DNA from: Candidatus Scalindua rubra
Lineage (GTDB): Bacteria > Planctomycetota > Brocadiia > Brocadiales > Scalinduaceae
Reading direction: 5' to 3'
Assembly: GCA_001723765.1 (NCBI GenBank)
Contig: MAYW01000011.1
Coordinates: forward strand, 1-52,609
DNA: 52,609 nucleotides
Both the position numbers and the translations under genes were made by a program. Each line of letters begins with the position of its first letter. Positions within the stretch are counted from its first letter, which is position 1. Below are positions 8,049-16,731 of the stretch, piece by piece. The notes under the pieces were generated by a model. It was not told where the DNA came from, made no database searches, and was given only the letters and a program-made list of their open reading frames with translations.

Positions 8049-9239
8049 ATGGAATTTAAAAAAAAATATATAAAGTTGATAATTATAATTACTTCTGTAA
8101 GTATCGTCTTAGCTGGCGCAGGAGCCTTTTCTCTGGTTAAATACACAACTTCAGTGAAGCATTTCTGCATGTCATGTCATCGGGATCAGGGAGATTCTGA
8201 TTTTTCAAGGCAATCTGCCTTACATCCAGGATATATTTCTTGTGATGAGTGTCATGCAAATAATTCCGAGATAATTCCAAAAAGGTTTAGTGCTTCCCCT
8301 GAACTGGTGAATGAGAATTGCATCAGGTGTCACGAGGATATTCTCTCTACAAACGACTGGAAAGCGCTAAAAACCAATGTGCAGGAGATACGGATAGAGC
8401 ACGAAAAACACTTAAAAAAAGTTATTGGTTTAAATTGTGTTGATTGCCACAATAACGTAGCCCATGATAGTTCTCCAAATCCTACTAATAGACCGCATAA
8501 GTCAAAGTGTTTTGAATGTCATGTGTCCAGGGAAGAGGGTTGTGAAACATGCCATCCTGTAAGTTTTGTAGAATATAGTGCTGAAACAGATGATGTTTCT
8601 GTTATTACATGTGGTAAATGCCATATGGATTTTTTGCAAAAAGAAACATACCGAGAAGAGGGTTTTTTGCATAAAAAACATTTAGTTAATTTATTAGAAT
8701 GTGATGTTTGTCATGATACAGGGGCGGAACACCCTTTATTGATTGTAGAAGAAAACGATTGTGGAAATTGTCATCACGAAAAAACTGAAAAAGAGTGTAT
8801 TAATTGTCATCCTTTACAAAATAAGTTGTATCTGGGAATGAATGATGAGGAGTGGTCCTATCCAGATGTTATGGCAACTGCTGGGATGTCATGCAATATC
8901 GGTTGCCATGTGAATTTGAAGGATGGCCATAGCTTTGAATCAGTTAAAAAAGCATGTGTTACCTGCCATGAAGACAAATACGGAAGATATGTTGACGAGT
9001 TTCAAATGTCTTTAAACAAATCGGTTGAAAAGCTGAAAAAACTATTATCTGAAATAAAAACAAATGCCAAAAACAGCGTGAACATTGAAAATATTAAGAT
9101 TGAAATTGAGGATAATGAGAAGAAATTGGATTTTATTGAGAAGGCAAAAGGCGTTCATAATATGAAATATACGCTATTGTTGATTAACAATATAGAAAAG
9201 AGGTTAAGAAATTTGCACATTACAGCCTTAAAAAGATAA
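8049..9239 (+). CDS. Membrane-anchored dodecaheme c-type cytochrome (NapC/NrfH-type N-terminus)
   Basis: A 396-residue protein with one N-terminal membrane helix (about residues 8-30), uncleaved as in NrfH/NapC, and a periplasmic domain with 11 CXXCH heme sites plus one CX3CH site (SCNIGCH near residue 285), so probably 12 c-hemes. The first two sites, FCMSCH and SCDECH, have the spacing of NapC/NrfH. The C-terminal 90 residues lack hemes and are lysine/glutamate-rich, probably helical. Such proteins pass electrons between quinol and periplasmic partners. It follows the PsrA-like gene by 274 bases of repeat DNA and precedes the HAO-like gene. No good Shine-Dalgarno sequence is visible, so the start is less certain than the frame. 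Confidence 0.85.
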   Translation: MEFKKKYIKLIIIITSVSIVLAGAGAFSLVKYTTSVKHFCMSCHRDQGDSDFSRQSALHPGYISCDECHANNSEIIPKRFSASPELVNENCIRCHEDILSTNDWKALKTNVQEIRIEHEKHLKKVIGLNCVDCHNNVAHDSSPNPTNRPHKSKCFECHVSREEGCETCHPVSFVEYSAETDDVSVITCGKCHMDFLQKETYREEGFLHKKHLVNLLECDVCHDTGAEHPLLIVEENDCGNCHHEKTEKECINCHPLQNKLYLGMNDEEWSYPDVMATAGMSCNIGCHVNLKDGHSFESVKKACVTCHEDKYGRYVDEFQMSLNKSVEKLKKLLSEIKTNAKNSVNIENIKIEIEDNEKKLDFIEKAKGVHNMKYTLLLINNIEKRLRNLHITALKR

Positions 9240-9515
9240 TAGTGGTTTAAATTTGACAGTGATGTAAGATATATAAAATGTTAAAGTTATGTAAAGAATA
9301 TGCAGTTGCTTATGTTTTAATGAAAGAAAACAAACATTTTTATCTAAATAAGTAGTGGAACATAAAATCTGTAGACCTTATAAGTTGTTTGCATATTATA
9401 AGTTATGTAATAAATAATTAGAAGTTTTTTTGGCATCTTGATTGCTAATTAATACATAATATTTAAATCAACTAAAGCTAAATATTTAAGGTTCATTATG
9501 AGTAAAAATCAGTAG

Positions 9516-9697
9516 TGTCCTGTTAGGTTTTTGCATGCGCTGCTTTTGTCATACCCGAATGCTTTTATCGGGTATCTAAGAGGCTCATTCATCCTAGATT
9601 CCCGCTAAAGCCTGTCCCCGCACGCTTTAAGCGGGGAACATGCGGGAATGACAGCTTTGGGGGCAATAAATTAAACATGCAAAAACCTAACCGGACA
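9516..9697. repeat. 182-base MITE-like element, 22-base termini
   Basis: Terminal inverted repeats at 9516-9537 and 9676-9697 (TGTCC[T/G]GTTAGGTTTTTGCA) differ at a single position. The interior contains the common CCCGCTAAAG/GCGGGAATGACAG palindromes and no open frame. It is the largest well-defined element in the 719-base gap before the HAO-like gene. The rest of 9240-9772 is A/T-rich with nothing I can assign. Confidence 0.7.
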
Positions 9698-9772
9698 ATG
9701 CTGAGTTTTTGGTTATTTAAATTTTATAAATGAAAAAGATTTATTAATGCAAATTTTTTTAACAAGTTTTTG

Positions 9773-9800
9773 TTGACATATAATGAAAAAAATATATAAT
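9773..9800 (+). promoter_or_regulatory. Near-consensus sigma-70 promoter for the HAO-like gene
   Basis: TTGACA at 9773-9778 and TATAAT at 9795-9800 are exact consensus hexamers with a 16-base spacer. Transcription would start near 9807, leaving an A/T-rich leader of about 150 bases and an AAAGGAAAGGAG ribosome binding region before the ATG at 9959. This is the strongest promoter-like sequence I noticed in the window, in keeping with a very abundant protein. Confidence 0.75.
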
Positions 9801-9958
9801 TTGTTTTTAAAAATAGTGGTTTTTAAGTGATAAAAATAGTGAAAGGGGGTGTTTATATTTCTCCAAAGTTTAATTTATACAAAATAAAAATAAATAATTA
9901 ATAATCATATTTATAATTGTAATTGCTGTTATAAAGGAAAGGAGAAGGTAAATACAAT

Positions 9959-11725
9959 ATGCTAAAAAGAAGAAATACTTTAATTACTGTATTGTTGGTT
10001 TTTCTAGCTGCATTTTGTTTTTGTATGAACTTTGAAAACAAAGAAGCAAATGCAGTAGAAATTATCACACACTGGGTGCCGCACGAGGTTTATGGTATGC
10101 CTGGAGAGCCTGATAATTCCGGAAAGGTTTTCTTCTCAGGTTTGTATGCAAAATACATGGGATACCCAAAAGGCGCTCCACCTTATCCCGGCAAATATTC
10201 AAGGTTTTGGAGAACTCTTCCTGCATATCGTTATTACATTCCGGACTATATGTACAACAGGGATGAAGTAAGGCCTCCAAGTCCGATTAAGGGAGTTTTT
10301 AGGCTTAAAGAATGTTTAGGTTGTCATTCAGTAGTCACACCAGGTATAGTAAGAGATTATGAGAAGAGTGAACATGCAAAGGCAGAACCAAGCCCGACAG
10401 GCTGTGATACATGTCATGGAAACAACCACCAAAAGCTCTTAATGCCAAGCTCAAAGGCTTGTGGTGTCAGCGATTGTCATGAAGAACAGTACACACAGCA
10501 GATGCAGGGTGGTATAGGTTCACATGCTTCTTGTTCCAGTTTTGCGCAGGTTGAATGTGCATGGTCAATCGAAAGACCTCCAGGAGATACTGCTGGATGC
10601 ACTTTCTGCCACACAAGCGCGGAAGAACGATGCAACACATGTCACCAGAGACACCAATTCTCACCCGCAGTTGCAAGGCACTCCGAACAGTGTAAGGCAT
10701 GTCACTGGGGAAAAGACCACAGAGACTGGGAAGCGTATGATATCTCTATACACGGCATTGTTTATCAGGTTAACAAGTGGAATCCAGTTGAATTCGACTT
10801 TAGCAAAAAACTTGAAGATGCTGATTATGTTGGACCAACCTGTGCATACTGCCATATGAGAGGCGGTCACCACAATGTTCAGAGATTTTCAACAGTGTAT
10901 ACGAGTATGGGTATGTCAAATGCTGACAGAGGCGCTCCTCTTTGGAAAGAAAAGAGAGATACATGGGTATCAGTATGTGACGACTGTCATTCACCAAGGT
11001 TTGCCAGAGAGGACTTGCAGGCCATGGATGAAGCTTGCAAAGATGCAGGCATAAAGTACACAGAGACGTTTAAGGTGGCAGAGAATTTGATGTTGGATGG
11101 AATGGGCGAACCAATGCCTAAGGATCTTGCGCCAGACTGGAGTGGTCAGCATATATGGAGTTTGAAGATTGGCGCTTATCACGATGGTCCGGAATATGGT
11201 GGAGAGACAGGTGAATCAGGTGAGTTCAGGATGTCGAATTGTTCAGACATAGAGAGGGTATGTTTTGAGAGCGTAGGGTACTGGCAGACATACATATTCA
11301 AGGGGATGGCACATGGTTCATGGAATGACGCTACATATTGTGATGGTTCTTTTGGTATGGACAGATGGTTGGTGAAGGCGAAGGCAGCCGCAGAGCAGGC
11401 AAGAAGATTTACTGCACTTGAGAAGAAGGCTGGCATCAATTGGGTGCCGCAGGAGTTCTGGAGGAAAGGTGATTGGTTGCAGGAGTTGACAGGGACAAGG
11501 ATAGTGAAGGAATTCCCTGGCAAGACGATCTTCGATCTGTGTCCGGAACCAGGCTGGTTAGATACACATCATGCGCCAGCGGAAGAGGTTGCATACATCA
11601 ATAAAAAACTCAAAGAGCTGGGAATGGCGGCAGGTGTGCATGGTGTTTATGATGAAAAACATGAACCTGATCCTGGTGCCAGGTCTATGCGACCACAAAG
11701 AGGTGAAGTGCATCCGGAACATTAA
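9959..11725 (+). CDS. Octaheme hydroxylamine oxidoreductase family protein, probably hydrazine dehydrogenase-like
   Basis: A 588-residue exported protein (signal peptide about residues 1-32, ending NAVE) with eight c-heme sites: CXXCH at C119, C149, C214, C225, C245, C295 and C340, plus a CX4CH third site at C168-C173. The eight-heme order is that of the HAO family, in which the fourth site (GCTFCH) carries the catalytic P460-type heme. Oxidative members cross-link that heme to a tyrosine of a neighbouring subunit; Y460 in HGSWNDATY is a candidate, but this is inference. The segments DDCHSPRFARE and WLDTHHAPAEE recall anammox hydrazine oxidoreductase sequences. Expected role is four-electron oxidation of hydrazine to N2, or hydroxylamine/NO chemistry, in the anammoxosome. 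It is preceded by a strong promoter and followed by two terminators, so it is probably monocistronic. Confidence 0.88.
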   Translation: MLKRRNTLITVLLVFLAAFCFCMNFENKEANAVEIITHWVPHEVYGMPGEPDNSGKVFFSGLYAKYMGYPKGAPPYPGKYSRFWRTLPAYRYYIPDYMYNRDEVRPPSPIKGVFRLKECLGCHSVVTPGIVRDYEKSEHAKAEPSPTGCDTCHGNNHQKLLMPSSKACGVSDCHEEQYTQQMQGGIGSHASCSSFAQVECAWSIERPPGDTAGCTFCHTSAEERCNTCHQRHQFSPAVARHSEQCKACHWGKDHRDWEAYDISIHGIVYQVNKWNPVEFDFSKKLEDADYVGPTCAYCHMRGGHHNVQRFSTVYTSMGMSNADRGAPLWKEKRDTWVSVCDDCHSPRFAREDLQAMDEACKDAGIKYTETFKVAENLMLDGMGEPMPKDLAPDWSGQHIWSLKIGAYHDGPEYGGETGESGEFRMSNCSDIERVCFESVGYWQTYIFKGMAHGSWNDATYCDGSFGMDRWLVKAKAAAEQARRFTALEKKAGINWVPQEFWRKGDWLQELTGTRIVKEFPGKTIFDLCPEPGWLDTHHAPAEEVAYINKKLKELGMAAGVHGVYDEKHEPDPGARSMRPQRGEVHPEH

Positions 11726-11764
11726 TGCCTTATGTGGTTTCTTTAGGAGTATAAAATTAGTCTG

Positions 11765-11800
11765 AAGGGAGCCGGGCTTTTGTCTGGCTCCCTTATTTTT
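11765..11800 (+). terminator. Strong Rho-independent terminator after the HAO-like gene
   Basis: Arms AAGGGAGCC (11765-11773) and GGCTCCCTT (11785-11793) form a GC-rich stem followed by ATTTTT. It lies 40 bases after the stop codon. Confidence 0.85.
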
Positions 11801-11812
11801 AGTGGTGTCATT

Positions 11813-11847
11813 ATAAAAAATCCCACCCTTTTGGTGGGTTTTTTTAT
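11813..11847. terminator. Second, bidirectional-looking terminator
   Basis: CCCACC and GGTGGG form a stem flanked by an A run on the left and T7 on the right, so it can act on either strand. A near-identical design occurs at 17977-18006 after another cytochrome gene. Confidence 0.8.
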
Positions 11848-11861
11848 AATGACAGTGTTTG

Positions 11862-11992
11862 ACCTAAATTGAGCGATTTTGTTTTACATGCCATTGTAGC
11901 CGCTGGCTTTAGCCTGCGTATTTCATCATTTGATGGGTTCTCGTAAGTTACGCAACCTCAAGGTTGCGGCTACAAAATCGCTCAATTTAGGT
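11862..11992. repeat. 131-base MITE-like element
   Basis: Perfect 19-base terminal inverted repeats at 11862-11880 and 11974-11992 (ACCTAAATTGAGCGATTTT). The interior has GTAGCCG/CGGCTAC and AACCTCAAGGTT palindromes and no open frame. It ends about 38 bases before the first TPR lipoprotein gene. Confidence 0.75.
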
Positions 11993-12029
11993 AATATATA
12001 TTTTTATAATTTTTTTTGGTAGGGAAAAC

Positions 12030-13262
12030 ATGCTGACGAAAATAAAAAACAAAATTAAAAAACCAGGGTTTTTAATACCACTGGTTCTATTAGTGGCCTT
12101 TATTGGTTGTGGAAAGGCGAAGACACATGTTGAGGTCGGGCAAACATTGTTAGAACAGGGCAAAGCAGAGGAGGCATCGATTGAATTTAAGAAAGCGATT
12201 GAAAAGGACCCGAATTTGGCAGAGGCATATTTTGGTTTAGGTAATGCTTACGTAAAAAAACAAATGCTTGAGGAAGCCGTTATATATTACAGGAAAGCCA
12301 TTGACTTAAACCCTAAATTTGTTGAGGCTTATAAAAGACTATCAGAAACGTTTATAGAAATTGGTCCTCCTGAATCTGAATTTGACAAGAGAATGAGGAC
12401 TGTTGAAGAAACTCCGGATAATGTTATGGCACGTATAGATTTAGGAGTTTTTTATCACAAATGGGATAATACCCTGCAAGCAATAGACGAATATGAAGAA
12501 GCCATGAAGTTAGATCCTGATAATCCATTTATATATTACAATCTGGCGGTTGCTTATCAGGACATGGCTCTTTATGAGGATAAATCAATTCCACTCTACC
12601 TAAAATCTATAGAATTAAATCCTGATCATGATAATGCGCATTATAATCTTGCAGTTTCCTACCTTAAGTCCAATAACCTTGAAAAAGCAATGGGTGAATA
12701 TAAAAAGACATTGGAAATCAATCCTAAATACGCAGATGTTTACGTTGATTATGGCATGATAAATCTTCGAGAGAAAAAATTTGAAGAGGCAATGTCGTAC
12801 TATGACAAGGCATTAGAAATAGATCCAAACAATATAGAGGCTTATTATCAAAAAGGTATTGTCTATGCCTTTCAGGAGAAATACGATAAGGCATTAAAGG
12901 AGAATAGAAAGGCGTTAGAGATAAATCCCAAACATGCCAATTCTCAGTTTAACATAGCTGTGATATATCATAAAAAAGGTGATTTGGAGAGAGCAATACG
13001 GGAATATGATCTGGTATTGGAGATAGACCGAATTTATCAAGATGCATATTATAATAGAGGTCAGATATATGCTGCATTAGGAAACACGCCTCAAGCGTAT
13101 GGTGATTATATTACTTACAGCAAGATAGTAAAGGCAAAGACAGGTAAGGAGGCTGCCGCGCTTGCAATGCGTGGACAGGAAGATAAAGAGGCTATTCAGA
13201 GATACATGATTCCAAGTTTCAAAGACTGGGTATTAGAACAAGAGGATATGTTCCAAAGATAA
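12030..13262 (+). CDS. TPR-repeat lipoprotein, paralogue 1
   Basis: A 410-residue protein with a hydrophobic N-terminus ending VAFIGCG, consistent with a lipobox (C27) though the -3 residue is F. It is followed by about ten tetratricopeptide repeats (EAYFGLGNAYVKKQMLEEA-type units) to about residue 360. TPR arrays are scaffolds for protein-protein contacts. Being an exported lipoprotein directly after the HAO-like gene, it may help assemble or dock multiheme complexes, but that is inference. The next gene is a clear paralogue. The ribosome binding site is weak (GGTAGGGA). No enzymatic motif is visible. Confidence 0.8.
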   Translation: MLTKIKNKIKKPGFLIPLVLLVAFIGCGKAKTHVEVGQTLLEQGKAEEASIEFKKAIEKDPNLAEAYFGLGNAYVKKQMLEEAVIYYRKAIDLNPKFVEAYKRLSETFIEIGPPESEFDKRMRTVEETPDNVMARIDLGVFYHKWDNTLQAIDEYEEAMKLDPDNPFIYYNLAVAYQDMALYEDKSIPLYLKSIELNPDHDNAHYNLAVSYLKSNNLEKAMGEYKKTLEINPKYADVYVDYGMINLREKKFEEAMSYYDKALEIDPNNIEAYYQKGIVYAFQEKYDKALKENRKALEINPKHANSQFNIAVIYHKKGDLERAIREYDLVLEIDRIYQDAYYNRGQIYAALGNTPQAYGDYITYSKIVKAKTGKEAAALAMRGQEDKEAIQRYMIPSFKDWVLEQEDMFQR

Positions 13263-13300
13263 AAAAGTCGAAGAGTGGTCGAATCAGATCAGTATTTCCA

Positions 13301-13443
13301 TAATTAGTATCTGTTGCGGAAAGCCCAAATAGTCAAAAGTGTCATTCTGAATTTATTTCAGAATCTATATGTATCAATATGTTAATAGACCCTGAAACGA
13401 GTTCAGGGTGACAAAACCGTTTTTCCGCAACAGATACTAATTA
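13301..13443. repeat. 143-base MITE-like element between the TPR paralogues
   Basis: Perfect 22-base terminal inverted repeats at 13301-13322 and 13422-13443 (AATTAGTATCTGTTGCGGAA). The interior carries GTCATTCTGAATTTATTTCAGAATC and CCTGAAACGAGTTCAGGGTGACA, the same palindromes as elsewhere. No coding capacity. Confidence 0.75.
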
Positions 13444-13470
13444 TGCATGGATTGGAAGGAGTTAACTTAG

Positions 13471-14697
13471 ATGTTTTCTGAATTTTTAAAGAGATACAGG
13501 TATTTATTTGTGGTCTTTTTAATTGGAATTGTCACAAGCTGTGATAATGCACAAAACCATATTGAGCTTGGAGACAAGCTTGTCCTTGAGGACAAGTTGG
13601 ATAAAGCCATTGAAGAGTATAAGAGAGCTATTGAGCTGGACGAAAATGTGGCTGAGACTTATTATAAACTAGGAGATATTTATTACAAAAAAGATATGTT
13701 GGAGGATGCTGCAAAGGAGTTTAGAAAGGCAATTGAATTGCGTCCTGATTATATTGAGGCCAATAAGAAGCTATCAGAGACATATAATAAAATTGGGGTG
13801 CCGGATGACAAGCTTCTGATATATACACGAGCAGTTGAAAGAGATCCTAAAGATTCAGAAGCTCGTATCAAACTGGGTATTTTTTATCAACAACTAAAGA
13901 GAATGGATCTGGCATTTGAGCAATATAGAAAGGTCCTGGAATATGACCCTTATAATGCAAGTGCTCATTACAATCTGGGTGTTGCATATCAGGACCTTAA
14001 CTTACTTGAAAAGGCTATAACCTGTTACGAAAAGTCTATTGAGCTTAAACCGGGTTATGAAAGGGTTCATTACAACCTGGGCATTGCGTATATTGCTATG
14101 GATGAATATGATAAGGCCCTGAAAGAACTCAAAAAGGCAAATGAATTAAAACCGGATAATAAAGATACATATTGTAATTTGGGTTTGGTATATTATCTTA
14201 AGGGTATGAGTGATGAAGCTATTAATAACATAAACAAAGCCTTAGAAATAGATCCAGAGATGGCAGATGCGCATTATTACCTGGGTGTAATTTATGCCAG
14301 CAAAAATATGTTCAAAGAGGCGATAGAAGAGAATAAAAAGGTGATCGTAGCAAACCCCGATTATGCTAATGCCCACTTCAATCTTGGCACCCTCTATCAT
14401 AAGCAGGGACTATTAGATGAGGCCATTGATGAGTATGATAAGACTGTTTCAATTGATCGAGGTTTTGCAGATGCTTATTTTAACAAGGGAAAGGTTTTGG
14501 AGGCAATGGGCAAGAAAGCGGATGCACGAGATGAATTTGAAAAGTATAGGATGGTAAAGAAAACGGGTAGAGGCTCGCCAAGCCTTCTGGAGTTTGACGC
14601 AAAATTTACGGGAGCTATGGAAAGGAAAGACGCATTTCTTAAACAGGCAAAGGAAGCACAAGCATTAAAAGAAGGAGCAGGAACTACTACAGAATAG
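13471..14697 (+). CDS. TPR-repeat lipoprotein, paralogue 2
   Basis: A 408-residue paralogue of the preceding protein along its whole length. It has a better lipobox (IGIVTSC, Cys near residue 24) and about ten TPR units to about residue 355, followed by a polar tail. Start supported by AAGGAG ten bases upstream. Corresponding landmarks, such as the KLSETYNKIG segment after the second repeat and AHYNLGVAYQDLNLLEK, match the first copy, so this is a tandem duplication later separated by a repeat element. Role probably protein scaffolding in the periplasm or anammoxosome; the partner is unknown. Confidence 0.82.
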   Translation: MFSEFLKRYRYLFVVFLIGIVTSCDNAQNHIELGDKLVLEDKLDKAIEEYKRAIELDENVAETYYKLGDIYYKKDMLEDAAKEFRKAIELRPDYIEANKKLSETYNKIGVPDDKLLIYTRAVERDPKDSEARIKLGIFYQQLKRMDLAFEQYRKVLEYDPYNASAHYNLGVAYQDLNLLEKAITCYEKSIELKPGYERVHYNLGIAYIAMDEYDKALKELKKANELKPDNKDTYCNLGLVYYLKGMSDEAINNINKALEIDPEMADAHYYLGVIYASKNMFKEAIEENKKVIVANPDYANAHFNLGTLYHKQGLLDEAIDEYDKTVSIDRGFADAYFNKGKVLEAMGKKADARDEFEKYRMVKKTGRGSPSLLEFDAKFTGAMERKDAFLKQAKEAQALKEGAGTTTE

Positions 14698-14777
14698 TCC
14701 TTTGAATTATCAAATGCAATTACAGAGTTACAGATTATGACCCCCTGGATCAATAGGCAGTCTGAACTCTTCGCTTT

Positions 14778-14885
14778 CTGTCATGCTGAATCGTGGGTCG
14801 ATCCCTGGATAGCTTATTTCAGCATCTAAGTCAGAGATCCTGAAATAAGCCTTCCAAAGTGGGCATGCCAAGATTCAGGATGACA
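14778..14885. repeat. Dispersed palindromes between convergent genes
   Basis: TGTCATGCTGAATCGTGGG at the left and GATTCAGGATGACA at the right enclose nested repeats including TTATTTCAGCATCT/AGATCCTGAAATAA. It fills the space between the second TPR gene and the convergent SUMF1-type gene. A short CTGCCCGAAGGGCA hairpin near 14925-14938 may serve as a shared terminator. Confidence 0.5.
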
Positions 14886-14949
14886 ATCGGATCGCTATAG
14901 GACCCTTCCTTTAACAATTGTAGTCTGCCCGAAGGGCATTATATTACAA

Positions 14950-16281
14950 TTATTCACTTATATCCTTTGCACACCTGAAACCGACACTTTTGTTTCTATC
15001 TTCAGGTTCACCAAACATCCTCACAGCACAACGCAACTTGTAGACGTTTTGGGCAAACATGGACCCTCCTTTGATAATTCTCTTACCGGTACTTTTTTTG
15101 GGTCCCTTGGGATTCTTTTTTGGGCTATTGTAGAAATATTCAGGATGATACCAGTCACTACACCATTCAGAGATACTCCCTGACATATCGTAACAACCAT
15201 AAACGCTGTTTCCCTGCTCAAAACTTCCTACACTTATAGGCAAGTTACCTGAAGTGCCAACGTTGCAGTATCTGATTTCCCAGACATTACCCCATGGGAA
15301 TCTCCTCCCGTCTGTACCCCTTGCCGCCTTTTCCCATTCTGCCTCGGTTGGCAGGCGTTTACCGGCCCATGCGGCATAAGCATATGCATCATACCAATCT
15401 ATTCGATTAACCGGATAATCGGGATAATTGTAATACTTATATTCGTAGCCCCTAAAGGGATTGCCTGGCAGATGGTTTTTATTAATAGGTTCTGATGGGG
15501 AGCATTTACTGTGGTCATTGGTTCTTGTTATGTATTCCAGAAATTTCCAGTACTGGGCATTTGTAACCTCATACTTATCTATATAATATGCATCAAGGTA
15601 TACTGTGTGTTGAGGCATCTCTTCTGGAATAAAATCCTCCTCACTGCTACCCATTGTAAATTCACCGGCTGGTACGAGTACCATTTCTTCCCATTTATCG
15701 CCGAAAGCCTTTAAAGTATCCTCCATTATGGGCGTTCTATCGCTGACTCTTTTCTTGGCAATTTTTCTTTTAGTATCTATGTCCAGGTATTCCATTATCT
15801 TGATTACAAAATCGTCAACTTCATTTAATTCCTCTGGAACCTGTGGCAGAAGGCCCCTACACTTTTCCAGATGTTCTAATGCCTTTTTGTGGTTATTAAG
15901 CTTCCAGTAAGTACCTGCTATGTACCAGTGAATATATGACCTTTCAGGATCTAGTTCTAAGGCTTTTTTATAAAAATCTAATGCGCCTTTGTAATCATTA
16001 GAGCTTTCACGCAAAGAATCTGCACTTTGTATATATTTCTCTATCTTTTTAGATAAATCTTCTTCCAATGCTTTCTGGGTTTCTCGGGTTTTTTCACTTG
16101 TATCTATCTTAGTAGATAGCGATATCAACCTTTTCCCATCTTGAGGGCAATATAAGCCTTCTGTAACATATGTTTTATTGCAATTAGGGCAACTTTTCTT
16201 TACTGGTTTTTCGGCTGTTTGTGCATATGAACCGGGTATACATAGAGTTAAAACGATTAGAAAAAACAAAATCCTCTTCAA
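14950..16281 (-). CDS. Exported formylglycine-generating-enzyme (SUMF1)-like protein with zinc ribbon and TPR
   Basis: A 443-residue protein: signal peptide (residues 1-20, cleavage at YAQ), a zinc-ribbon-like module with CPNC and YCPQDG (about 31-52), a charged helical stretch, two or so TPR units (about 95-150), then a C-terminal SUMF1/FGE-sulfatase domain from [13 protein letters not shown] (about residue 201) to VGFRCAKD. Bacterial SUMF1-domain proteins include formylglycine generators, EgtB-type enzymes and non-catalytic binding proteins, and the sequence alone does not tell which. The start is TTG, supported by AGGAGG nine bases upstream. It lies on the opposite strand to its neighbours, between TPR lipoproteins and a multiheme cytochrome. 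Confidence 0.82.
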   Translation of the reverse strand: MKRILFFLIVLTLCIPGSYAQTAEKPVKKSCPNCNKTYVTEGLYCPQDGKRLISLSTKIDTSEKTRETQKALEEDLSKKIEKYIQSADSLRESSNDYKGALDFYKKALELDPERSYIHWYIAGTYWKLNNHKKALEHLEKCRGLLPQVPEELNEVDDFVIKIMEYLDIDTKRKIAKKRVSDRTPIMEDTLKAFGDKWEEMVLVPAGEFTMGSSEEDFIPEEMPQHTVYLDAYYIDKYEVTNAQYWKFLEYITRTNDHSKCSPSEPINKNHLPGNPFRGYEYKYYNYPDYPVNRIDWYDAYAYAAWAGKRLPTEAEWEKAARGTDGRRFPWGNVWEIRYCNVGTSGNLPISVGSFEQGNSVYGCYDMSGSISEWCSDWYHPEYFYNSPKKNPKGPKKSTGKRIIKGGSMFAQNVYKLRCAVRMFGEPEDRNKSVGFRCAKDISE

Positions 16282-16339
16282 TTACTTGCCTCCTAGTTTC
16301 GATAGATTGTTAAAAAATTTCAGACATTAAAGTCAATAG

Positions 16340-16510
16340 TGAACAAATCCCCCTGAATCCCCCTTTTCTAAAGGGGGACTAAGGGGGATTTACCCCTTTT
16401 ATAAAGGGGGATCAAGGGGGATTTACCCCCCTTTAGAGGCTGTGTCATAATTGTCATCCCGCCCCCATTCCTAGCTTACGCAAGGAAGCTATGGGGGTCG
16501 GGATCTCATA
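16340..16510. repeat. AATCCCCC/GGGGGATT repeat cluster plus TGTGTCATAATTG module
   Basis: Three tandem CCCCCTT...AAGGGGG palindromes (16340-16436) are followed by GGCTGTGTCATAATTG and GTCATCCCGCCCCCA/GGGGGTCGGGATC. The remainder of the gap, 16511-16731, is A/T-rich upstream DNA of the cytochrome gene with no repeat I recognise. Confidence 0.65.
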
Positions 16511-16731
16511 CTTTCCGAAACAAATTCAATAGCCAATAAAATATTTAAATAATAATTATACAATCAATATTTGACTAAATCAATATTAAATAAGATTGCG
16601 TTTTCATCATTAAAAAGGTCTTGATATTAAGGTTATTTTTTGGTAATATGCCCAAAATTAATTTAGTTACATTAAGGTATTTAAGTCATCATAAGATAAC
16701 AAATTAAGGAGGGTTCTATGGAGGGTGAGAC

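Noticed and set aside
11179..11523. Minus-strand open frame of about 114 codons inside the HAO-like gene
   Set aside because: It overlaps the octaheme protein completely, has no ribosome binding site and matches no recognisable motif.
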